Both the position numbers and the translations under genes were made by a program. The notes under the pieces were generated by a model. It searched no databases. It worked only from the letters and a program-made list of their open reading frames with translations, and was not told the origin of the DNA. Below, piece by piece: positions 22,838 to 30,209 of a stretch of 64,000 nucleotides of DNA (position 1 is its first letter; the number at the start of each line of letters is the position of its first letter). Source of the stretch: Rhodomicrobium vannielii ATCC 17100 (GTDB lineage: Bacteria; Pseudomonadota; Alphaproteobacteria; Rhizobiales; Rhodomicrobiaceae); assembly GCF_000166055.1 (NCBI RefSeq), contig NC_014664.1, forward strand, positions 1,928,001 to 1,992,000, written 5' to 3'.

Positions 22838-23635
22838 TCAGTATTTCCGGCCAGCCCATTCGAGGCCGCGAGCGATGCATTCGAATGTGCCGTCCTTGTA
22901 TGTGCCGATGAAATGACGAAAACTTGAGAAAATGCCCGGGATATGCTGGATATGGAAGCTATTGCGTAGTTCCAGTTCCGCAAGCCAATCTGAGTTGGCG
23001 ACCTCGTGCATGGCGTAATACGTCAAACCGCGTCCCCACAGGCGATGCGCGTGCAGAACCTCGTCGTTGGGCCAGCCGATGTAATGGGCCAAGACGCGAT
23101 CGAACTTGATGCCTTCGACAATGAGCCCGAATTCCGTGAATTCGAGATTGATCTCGCCTCCGCTCATTGGCCCGAACGTCATGTCGGGTATCAAGACCTT
23201 GATGTGACAATCGTCAGGTATCGGTTGGTGGAGCAGCACTGCAGTCGCCTTTCGAATTGATGTATTCCGCGCTTGCAGCGCGATACAAGGCGAAGGACTG
23301 TATTCTCGGTCCCGCGCGTTCTCTTTTACAAGGATCTCAACGCCTGTATCGGCGCTTGGCAGGGTACTAAATTCCGCTCGACGCGGCTGTTTGCAGCTCC
23401 TCGAGTTGTAGCTCCATCTGAGCCGCGCCTTGTGCTCCGACCGACTGCCGTAAAGCACCCGCCGCAACTTCTCGATCTCGAGCTTGAGATGGGCGATCAG
23501 CGCGTCCGTGCTGGATGTCGCCGCGCGAGCGCGAGCCGCAACGGCTTCGGCGTCCAAGCGGGCGGCGCGCTCGGCGAGGATCATCGCATGCGCGGCGGCA
23601 AGGTCGGAAGGAAGAGCGTCAAGCGGCGTGGTCAC
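22838..23635 (-). CDS. Chimeric frame: IS66 TnpC N-terminus joined to an unknown protein
   Basis: 265 codons. Residues 1-72 (AAHAMILAERAARLDAEAVA, then LEIEKLRRVLYGSRSEHKAR) are the N-terminus of an IS66-type transposase. The nucleotide similarity continues a little further but in another frame (MELQLEELQTAASS), showing a small deletion. From about residue 125 the frame encodes an unrelated globular protein (MTFGPMSGGEINLEFTEFGL, HYIGWPNDEVLHAHRLWG, GTYKDGTFECIARGLEWAG) that probably once had its own start, such as GTG near 23239 or ATG at 23182. That part has no known function to me. No fused product needs to be assumed. Confidence 0.5.
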   Translation of the reverse strand: MTTPLDALPSDLAAAHAMILAERAARLDAEAVAARARAATSSTDALIAHLKLEIEKLRRVLYGSRSEHKARLRWSYNSRSCKQPRRAEFSTLPSADTGVEILVKENARDREYSPSPCIALQARNTSIRKATAVLLHQPIPDDCHIKVLIPDMTFGPMSGGEINLEFTEFGLIVEGIKFDRVLAHYIGWPNDEVLHAHRLWGRGLTYYAMHEVANSDWLAELELRNSFHIQHIPGIFSSFRHFIGTYKDGTFECIARGLEWAGRKY

Positions 23636-23680
23636 CCGACAAGAGAATCATGGTTCGCTAGCGTTTTCAAAGGCAAACCG

Positions 23681-24029
23681 TCAGCCAACCGAAGTCGGTC
23701 TCCAGGTTTTTTGCGGATTGCGCCAATCGATCCCGGAGAGCAGATAGCCAAGCTGCGCGGGCGAAATCGAGATCGCGCCGTCCGCCGGGCTCGGCCACAA
23801 GAATTTGCCTCGCTCCAGACGCTTCGTAAAAAGGCAGGCGCCCTGGCCGTCATGCCAGATCACCTTCAACAGGTCCCCCCGGCGGCCGCGAAAGCAAAAA
23901 CAGATGGCCGCTCAAAGGATCGCGCCGCAAAACCTCCTGGACCTGCAACGACAGCGACGGAAAGCCCCTGCGCATGTCGGTGTGACCCGTCGCCAGCCAC
24001 ACCCGCACGCCGGTCGGAACCGGGATCAT
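23681..24029 (-). pseudogene. tnpB: IS66 tnpB, frameshifted
   Basis: From the ATG at 24029 the frame reads IPVPTGVRVWLATGHTDMRR...PLSGHLF and then breaks. An extra base in the A5 run at 23896-23900 (T5 on the coding strand) moves the rest (DLLKVIWHDGQGACLFTKRL..., WRNPQKTWRPTSVG) into the next frame. Removing one base restores a normal 115-aa Orf2. The start overlaps the tnpA stop (ATGA). Confidence 0.8.
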
Positions 24030-24475
24030 CTTTGTCTCCCGTCCACAATCTCGAGAATGCGCTTCAAGGGCCCCATGTCGGCGCCGGGCCCGACCCGCAC
24101 GCGCCGCCCGTTTAAAAGCTCGATCTCGATGCGGCTGTCAGCGGCGGGCGCGTCGCCGGTGGTGTGATCGCAGTTCGTGTCGCGGTTCTTCGCTGACGCC
24201 GTCAGAGAGACCGGCAGGAATGCCGGCGCGGGCTCTGGCTTCGCGTCGTTCTTCGCCAGCTTCCTCCAGCGAAACAGAAGGCTCGGCTTGATCCCATGCC
24301 TACGGGCGACCGCTGACACGTTCACGCCGGGCTGCAAAGCCTCGGCGATGATCGCCTGCTTCTCGTCATCGCTCCAGCGGCGCCGGGTATCAGCAACTAC
24401 GGAATACCGGCGGGCAAAAGTATCCCCAGACATAGGCACGGGCATAGCTCCTGTCGCGACAAGCGCCACAGACAA
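24026..24475 (-). CDS. tnpA: IS66 accessory protein TnpA of the remnant
   Basis: Up to 149 aa; the start may be an internal ATG such as the one at MSGDTFARR. It has the IS911-type helix-turn-helix WSDDEKQAIIAEALQPGVNV then SAVARRHGIKPSLLFRWRKL, and a C-terminal RIEIELLNGRRVRV segment typical of IS66 Orf1. It is intact by itself, but the partner genes are broken. Confidence 0.85.
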   Translation of the reverse strand: MSVALVATGAMPVPMSGDTFARRYSVVADTRRRWSDDEKQAIIAEALQPGVNVSAVARRHGIKPSLLFRWRKLAKNDAKPEPAPAFLPVSLTASAKNRDTNCDHTTGDAPAADSRIEIELLNGRRVRVGPGADMGPLKRILEIVDGRQR

Positions 24476-24530
24476 GACATGTCTCTTACCCGCCCCGCAA
24501 GGCGGCCTTCACCGAACGGATACATAGCAG

Positions 24531-24853
24531 CGCTCACGATGCAAAATGCAGGACACCTCGACGGCGTGAAGGGTCGGAAGCGGAAATACAATATATCCGA
24601 ACAGCCGCATGACTTGGGGACGCTCAGACATGGCAAATCGTCGTTGCGTCTTGAGCGCATTGGGCGCTTCGGAGCAACGCCCTACAACATCCTTTCGTTG
24701 AACGTGCGCATGGGGAGTCTGTTGCCCGTCACTAAGGCACGCTGGCAGCGATAGCTCTTTCAAACCTCCGTCCTGAAGAATATATCAAGCCGGAAGGCGA
24801 AGTCTCGCCACTCGCAGGGAGAGCCCGCCGCCAACTCCGAGCGGAGAGAGGCG
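24531..24853. other. Intergenic DNA between IS66 remnant and AAA+ gene
   Basis: About 320 bases without a credible gene or clear hairpin. Confidence 0.4.
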
Positions 24854-26125
24854 TCATTTTTGCGTGAGGGCTGTTGTCGCCTCTTCTCCCGCCAAGGCAA
24901 TGACCTTGCCATCCTGGATCTGCAGAGCGATGCTCGAAATACCCCGCTGCCGGGCTTCAATGAGCACGTCTGCAACAGACTCCTCTATGGCTCGTACGAG
25001 GTCGCGCGCGGAAGCACCGAGCCCCATTTTCTTCTGGCGCCCCATCAAATCGATGAGGATGTGCGGGTCGATCCCGCCCTGCCTGATTGAAAGTCCGTAG
25101 CTCAAAATCATCTGCTCGATCTCGAGCGCTGCAACGCGCGCAATGTCAAGGTCGGCAAGCGGCTCGAACACAAAGATGCGGTCGATCCGGTTGAGCACTT
25201 CGGGCGCGAAACCCGCAGCGCGAAGGGCGGAGACGGCGGCGCGCCGCAATTCATCAGGTTCGCGTGCGTATTGTCGGCTCAGATCGGCAAGCGCCTCTAC
25301 AGCGGCGTTCGTCGTCAACACGAAAATCGCCGAAGTGCTCGAGATCTGGCGCCCATCGGACGCCTCGGTGATGAAGCCGTCATTCCAGGCGGTGAGAAAG
25401 TTCTTGTGGACGTCGCCGTGCGCTTTTTCAATTTCGTCCAGAAGCACAACCGCGTCCGGGGTTTCGCGCAGCGAACCCGTCAATTTCCCGTAAGAACTAG
25501 ATCCGACATAGCCCTTCGAAGCGCCGAAAAGTGACGTCGCTGCAAACCCCGCGCCTCCATATTGCGTCATGTCGAAATGCAGCAGCTTGCGGCCCAGCGC
25601 GTTAGCGAGGGTCTTTCCCAGATATGTTTTTCCGGAGCCAGGAGGACCGGCAAAGAGAAAGACGCCGACTGGCTTGCCGCGCTGCTGGAGAGCAAGACGC
25701 CTGCGTATCTGCGCCGCCAGATCTTCACAGATCGCATTTTGTCCGACAACTTTGGACCGAAGAGCCTCCGTCAACGCTTGGGCGTCGACAAAAACAGGCT
25801 CCGTTCTCGATTGCAGGCTCCGCTCAAGTTCTTCGCGGTTCGTAAGACGATCCAGAATGTCCATAAGCCAGCTCCACCGGTTGAACGCGCGCGGCAACTT
25901 TTCGCGGAATCGGAGATAGGAAAGCAAGGCCAGAAGCCAGCATACTCCGGCGGCTACCCCGAGAACGCCAGCGATCGGCCCCGCATGAACTTCGACCCAG
26001 TCGAGCGGCGCCGTTCCCCGAAACGACACGCCAAGGAAATTCAGGACCTGGACAACTGCGGCGAGAGCCATGATGCCCATGAATAAGGGCATCCAACGGT
26101 TCATTCTTTCGAGAACGCCATTCAT
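24854..26125 (-). CDS. Membrane-anchored Clp-type AAA+ ATPase
   Basis: 423 aa. There are two N-terminal membrane helices (~13-32 and ~50-70), then one AAA+ module of ClpA/ClpB second-domain type: Walker A GPPGSGKT (160-167), a pore-loop-like GYVG (205-208), Walker B VVLLDEIEKAH (226-236), sensor 1 LTTN (270-273) and an arginine-finger region APEVLNRIDRIFVF. The C-terminal small domain runs to the end. There is no peptidase domain and no ClpP-binding loop that I can see. The membrane anchoring recalls FtsH, but the AAA+ class is Clp. It is followed upstream by two small paralogous membrane-protein genes on the same strand and a divergent S41 protein. Substrate remodelling at the inner membrane is inferred. 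Confidence 0.88.
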   Translation of the reverse strand: MNGVLERMNRWMPLFMGIMALAAVVQVLNFLGVSFRGTAPLDWVEVHAGPIAGVLGVAAGVCWLLALLSYLRFREKLPRAFNRWSWLMDILDRLTNREELERSLQSRTEPVFVDAQALTEALRSKVVGQNAICEDLAAQIRRRLALQQRGKPVGVFLFAGPPGSGKTYLGKTLANALGRKLLHFDMTQYGGAGFAATSLFGASKGYVGSSSYGKLTGSLRETPDAVVLLDEIEKAHGDVHKNFLTAWNDGFITEASDGRQISSTSAIFVLTTNAAVEALADLSRQYAREPDELRRAAVSALRAAGFAPEVLNRIDRIFVFEPLADLDIARVAALEIEQMILSYGLSIRQGGIDPHILIDLMGRQKKMGLGASARDLVRAIEESVADVLIEARQRGISSIALQIQDGKVIALAGEEATTALTQK

Positions 26126-26239
26126 CGGTCTGATCCGTCAGCAATGGCCGCTGCCTTTATGCTCATTGGATACCCCGCAACAGCCCCTGTCCAATTAAAA
26201 CCCGGATGCTCGCAAAAGTCATTCACCCGGTGAAGCCGC

Positions 26240-26725
26240 CTATTCGCCGGTGCCACGGCGGGGTAAAACTCCGGTCGCGAGATTGGGAATGTAGTGACAT
26301 GGCAAATTAGGGGCACGATATCCTTGGACATAAGTGATGTAATCTCCCGCCTTCACTGTCATATCGGGCGGTAACACCACATAGCTGTGTTTTGAAACGC
26401 GCACGCGCGTGCGATCGATATAGTCGGGATGCAGGGTGCCTTGTGCAAACGCCTGGCTCTTCTGGATTACCACGAGCGACTCCTGGGGCGTCAAAATTTG
26501 AGTGACATAGTCGCTTTTGACTTCGCCCGCTCCGACGCGTTGCAAGTTGCACGCCACCTGCTCGGATTCCTGCGGCAAGCCGCTGGCATAGATCAAAGCG
26601 ATCAGGAGAAAACCGGCAAATCCGCCGACACCGATCAGGAAGCTTCCCAGCGCTCCGGCCGCCCCTTCGGGCGACGGTTGATATTCTGTAACATGCTCCG
26701 GGATTTGATTATGGCTGCGGATCAT
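26240..26725 (-). CDS. Small membrane protein, paralog of 26777-27313
   Basis: 161 aa. One membrane helix (~30-50, FLIGVGGFAGFLLIALIYAS) is followed by a periplasmic domain. The C-terminal half shares a pattern with the next gene: DYI..TRV.V...V..P..MT...GD.I.Y..G....LPCHY.P.L.T, so both carry the same uncharacterised domain, with two Cys (CNLQRV and LPCHY). It sits 114 bases upstream of the AAA+ gene on the same strand. No known family was recognised. Confidence 0.75.
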   Translation of the reverse strand: MIRSHNQIPEHVTEYQPSPEGAAGALGSFLIGVGGFAGFLLIALIYASGLPQESEQVACNLQRVGAGEVKSDYVTQILTPQESLVVIQKSQAFAQGTLHPDYIDRTRVRVSKHSYVVLPPDMTVKAGDYITYVQGYRAPNLPCHYIPNLATGVLPRRGTGE

Positions 26726-26776
26726 GTCTGGCGCTTTCCGACAAGAGCGAAGCTGCTATTGACCGTCTAACTGAAC

Positions 26777-27313
26777 TCAATGCGCCCCGGGAGACCTGAC
26801 CGACCGTTCAAGACGCGTTATCAACGGCGGCGTGTAATGACATGGCAGCTTAAGATCGGTGAATGCGCCCTGATATTGCACGATATCTCCGACCACTGGC
26901 GCTGTCATCCCGTTCGGCACAGCGACAACCGCCGATTCTTTTCTCTCCTGCCCGACGACAACTCTCGTCAAGGCGATATAGTCGGCGCTTATGTCTTCCT
27001 TGAGGCAGTTAGCTGTGGAACTCAAGTACCGTGCGGTCTCCTCCGCTTGCATTGTTCTGAGAACACGACCGGAGCCGTCAAGGCTGAGCCTGCCAAGCGG
27101 GAGGCTGCACCACGCAGCCTCGTCAGGCCGACATTTCGTGCCGATGTCGGAAGGAGAGTGACGGGCTACGCTCGGAAGCGCGATAGCGAGAAGCGTGAGG
27201 ATGCTCGCCGCCATCAGCGTTTTTCGCCACGCTGGCGACCTGGACCAGAGGCCGCGACGAACGTCATTGACCTCGTCCGCAGGCAACCGGGGAATTCGTT
27301 GGCCCTTGCTCAT
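26777..27313 (-). CDS. Small membrane protein, paralog of 26240-26725
   Basis: 178 aa from the ATG at 27313; the longer open frame upstream overlaps the divergent promoter region and has no protein-like character. One membrane helix lies at about 32-50 (TLMAASILTLLAIALPSV), then a periplasmic domain with four Cys (KCRPDEAAWCSLPLG, ANCLKED, LPCHYTP). The C-terminal DYIALTRVVVG and LPCHY segments align with its neighbour. It is divergent from the S41 gene, whose start is 148 bases away. Function unknown. Confidence 0.72.
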   Translation of the reverse strand: MSKGQRIPRLPADEVNDVRRGLWSRSPAWRKTLMAASILTLLAIALPSVARHSPSDIGTKCRPDEAAWCSLPLGRLSLDGSGRVLRTMQAEETARYLSSTANCLKEDISADYIALTRVVVGQERKESAVVAVPNGMTAPVVGDIVQYQGAFTDLKLPCHYTPPLITRLERSVRSPGAH

Positions 27314-27460
27314 AAACCTACGCTCACGCCGCCTTCTGCGTCGGGAATGTCCTTCGTTTCGGCTCTTTTTGCAACTAGAGAAATCGAAAGTCGGGCGCGG
27401 GGGACTTGCGTTTCCCGACACGTGGAATGGTTGCGCCCACCTGCTGCGTAGGGATAATTT

Positions 27461-28819
27461 ATGACTAATAGATCGCGCCGGCCTTTGCGCCTCTTCATGG
27501 CAGCGCTTTTTCTTTTTGCCGCGACCGCCACTGCTTCTGGGGAAGTCGCCGGCGTAGCCAGGAACGGTACCCGAGCCGTGGACCTCCGGCCGCTCGAACT
27601 TTTTGGCATTGCCCTTCAGCGGATCAGAACGGCCTACGTCGATAAGGTCGACGACAGCTTGCTCCTGAAGAACGCAGTATTGGGCGTGACCGCCGCATCC
27701 CCTGTAATGCAAGAGCATCCTGCAACAAAGAAAGCCTTACGCCGCCTCGACGACGGCACGCAGGATATTAAATCCAAGCTCCAGGTATTCGGCGATTTTC
27801 TCGTTGCGGCGAGAGGGGCGACCAATGAGACTTTGGATAAACTCTCAGCCGCCGCCATCGAAGGAATGCTGAAAGGCCTCGATTCCCGTTCGAAGTATGT
27901 AACGCCAAAAGAAATGCACGACCTGCAATTCCAGACTCGTGGCGACAATGGCGGGTTGGGGCTTGAGCTTAAGTTGGAAGACGGCATCCCAAAAGTAATT
28001 TTGCCTATCGAAAACGCTCCCGCGGACAGGGCCGGTGTTCAAGCGGGCGATAGTATCACCCAGATCGATGGTGTATCGCTTCGAGGATCGACGCTCGACG
28101 AGGCGGTTGAAAAGATGCGTGGACCTGTCGGCAGTTCTGTGCGGTTGACAATCGTGCGAAACGGCTCTCTCGACCCCATTCAATTAAGCATTTCCCGGGA
28201 CATTGTCCGTGTATATCCAGTTCGGTATAGACTCGATGGGGATATCGCTTACATCAATATAAAGACGTTTGAGAGTGCGCATGTCTATGAATACCTCAAG
28301 CGAGCAACAGAAGATCTCAAGCGCACAGCCGGTTTGAAGCTAAAAGGCTATATCATCGACCTCCGTAATAATTCCGGCGGCCTTCTGGATCAGGCGGTAA
28401 ACGTGGCGGGCGCCTTTATCGAAAGTAGCACCGTCGTATTGGAGCAGGGACGCTCTTCAACCGAAAGGAAGGAAGCATCTGGAGGCGATCTTACCGGCGG
28501 CAAGCCGATTGTGGTGCTTATCAACAAGAACACTGCTTCCGGAGCCGAAATCGTTGCCAGCAAAGTCCAGGATGAACATCGGGGCACAATCGTTGGCAGG
28601 CGAAGCTTCGGTGCAGGCACGGTACAAACCTTGTTCCGGCTCGACGACGAACGGGCGATCAGGCTCACCACCCATCGGTTGCTGAGAGCGAACGGTCAAT
28701 CCTGGGATGGCAAGGGCGTTGAGCCGGACGTCGTCGTGGACGCGGCCGCCGAATTGCCTGCCAAAGGTCAGTACGATCCGGATTTAGCCGCTGCTTTGGA
28801 CATTCTTCGCAAGCAATAA
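27461..28819 (+). CDS. Secreted S41 (CtpA-like) PDZ protein lacking the catalytic lysine
   Basis: 452 aa. It has a signal peptide (LFMAALFLFAATATASG), a PDZ domain (~165-235, GLGLELKLEDGIPKVILPIE then ADRAGVQAGDSI) and an S41 domain (YIIDLRNNSGG, VVLINKNTASGAEIVASKVQ). The nucleophile Ser is present at S360. In the SFGKG motif, 25 residues later, Ala385 stands where the catalytic Lys belongs (RSFGAGTVQT; codon GCA), so normal Ser-Lys catalysis should be lost. C-terminal processing proteases cleave periplasmic proteins from their C-terminus; this one may bind without cutting. It is divergent from the two small membrane proteins and AAA+ gene. Confidence 0.88.
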   Translation: MTNRSRRPLRLFMAALFLFAATATASGEVAGVARNGTRAVDLRPLELFGIALQRIRTAYVDKVDDSLLLKNAVLGVTAASPVMQEHPATKKALRRLDDGTQDIKSKLQVFGDFLVAARGATNETLDKLSAAAIEGMLKGLDSRSKYVTPKEMHDLQFQTRGDNGGLGLELKLEDGIPKVILPIENAPADRAGVQAGDSITQIDGVSLRGSTLDEAVEKMRGPVGSSVRLTIVRNGSLDPIQLSISRDIVRVYPVRYRLDGDIAYINIKTFESAHVYEYLKRATEDLKRTAGLKLKGYIIDLRNNSGGLLDQAVNVAGAFIESSTVVLEQGRSSTERKEASGGDLTGGKPIVVLINKNTASGAEIVASKVQDEHRGTIVGRRSFGAGTVQTLFRLDDERAIRLTTHRLLRANGQSWDGKGVEPDVVVDAAAELPAKGQYDPDLAAALDILRKQ

Positions 28820-29023
28820 GTCGCCTCGCGGCAATAGCCGCCTCTTAGGTGAGGAACCGTCAAATAGAACTATGTCCGCTTGACCTTCCATTGCGTTCTT
28901 CGCGTCAGCAACCCTGAACTTCTCCTTTCGGCCTCTTGCAGCTATCCCCGGGACCCGTGGTAGCCCCTGAATGACGCACCCCGCCCAAACGCCGGTTCGT
29001 CCGCGGGCATGGTCTCCTTTTCC

Positions 29024-29257
29024 GTGTAACGCGTGTAATAGGCGTTACAGTGCGGAATCACGAAGAAAATATCTGTTACACTCGAAAACCGACGAGGCGT
29101 AACAGGCGTAACACGCCCGGCTTAAAGCGAGAATATCGCGATCAGGATTCGGCGAAACGCGCAGCGATGTTACACTTGTTACACGAGCTCCTCTTTCCCG
29201 TGTAACTGAAAAAGTCACGGCATATCAACAATGTAACACCTGTTTCACCTGTTACCC
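29024..29257. repeat. Cluster of GTTACAC/GTGTAAC motifs
   Basis: In 234 bases there are about a dozen copies or near-copies of GTTACAC in both orientations: 29024, 29033 (GTGTAAT), 29043 (CGTTACA), 29075, 29099 (GTAACA), 29108, 29169, 29178, 29200, 29233, 29242 (GTTTCAC) and 29251 (GTTACCC). It lies just after the 3' end of the primase-like gene, in the 28820-29273 gene-free gap. Such clustered short repeats are typical of replication-initiator, partition or regulator binding zones; the actual role is not known. Confidence 0.6.
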
Positions 29258-29273
29258 GGAAAAAGCGATCACC

Positions 29274-30188
29274 CTATTGGTCCGGCGCCGTGAAATCCGG
29301 CCCGACGGGCACCCAAGCGCTGCCATTCACTTGCGGTGAAGGCTCATCCTCATCGCCAAAGAGAAGAGATCCATCGATCTCGTAGCTCCGCCTCGGGCCC
29401 ATGCCGGGCAGGCGAACGACGCGCTGATACTTTCCATCGTTGTCCGGCTTGATAATGCCGCGCTCCACCATGGCGCTGGCGATCGATCGCGCGTCGTGAC
29501 CGCGGCAGATCTCTTTCCACCCTTCGGGCAGCACGTAATAGACCACCTTCTCGTCGTCTGCTCCCTGATCGAAGATGCGGTAGAAGCCAACCCTGTTCAC
29601 GGTCGGCTGGCCAGGCGTATGCCAGGAGCTGAAGCGCGAGGAGCCATGCAGCTCGATGAAGCCTTTGACTTGCAGAATTCCGTTCTGCGTCTCGAGCGGC
29701 CCCGAGGTGCCGCGCGCGGCAACCCACTCGAGAAACAGCCGCTTGCAAGCCTCGCGCACCTCGCCGCGGCGCCAAGGCACGATGTCGGCCGCGATCGCAA
29801 GCTCGCCGGCGGCAGCGATAAGCCCGAAGCGGCCCGCCACGCGCGCAACCTGGCCGTCGGCGTCTTTGGCGCAGGCTTGTTGCACGAAGCGGCCGATAAA
29901 GGCTTTCGCGCCTTCGGTCAGCCGCTCAAGATCGCTTGTCAGATGGCGAATGAAGGCGGTCGCCGCATGGCCGTAATGCTCCCGCCCGCTCGCATTGAGC
30001 GCCTCGGCGAGCTGCTTTGGTTCCTTGAACCCGTGCAGACTTTGAAACATGCCCATGCCGTGGCCTGCGTCGGCACTGATTTCGACAAGCCGCACCGCTT
30101 GGCCGCCCGTTGCGCGCATGCGGTCTTCGGAGAGCTTTTCGGCCATGCCGATCTCGCCTGTGGACATGAAGAGGAGCCGCCAGGTGCA
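29274..30188 (-). pseudogene. CHC2/DUF927 primase-like gene, 3' part (split by IS66)
   Basis: The C-terminal 304 residues of a DUF927 protein begin in mid-frame at the IS (CTWRLLFMSTGEIGMAEKLS) and continue with ATGGQAVRLVEISADAGHGMG. The frame joins exactly to the 5' part at 32747-34900 when the IS and one 8-bp target copy are removed. An internal ATG (MSTGEIGMAEKL) could start a truncated product, but without the zinc finger and most of DUF927 it is unlikely to work. DUF927 proteins are superfamily-3-like helicase/primase proteins of mobile elements. Confidence 0.88.
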
Positions 30189-30196
30189 CGCGCTTC
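30189..30196. repeat. 8-bp target duplication, left copy
   Basis: CGCGCTTC directly before the IS66 end; the same eight bases follow the other end at 32747-32754. Eight bases is the usual IS66 target-duplication length. Confidence 0.95.
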
Positions 30197-30209
30197 GTAA
30201 GCGGTGTTC

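Larger units (their letters stand above)
23370..24530 (-). mobile_element. Decayed IS66-family remnant
   Basis: It contains tnpA (intact frame), a frameshifted tnpB and about 80 codons of tnpC, all in IS66 order on the minus strand. The sequence differs from the two complete IS66 copies, so it is another family member. The left limit is where tnpC similarity stops (about 23370); the right limit is approximate, beyond tnpA. About four fifths of tnpC is missing, so the element cannot move by itself. Confidence 0.75.
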
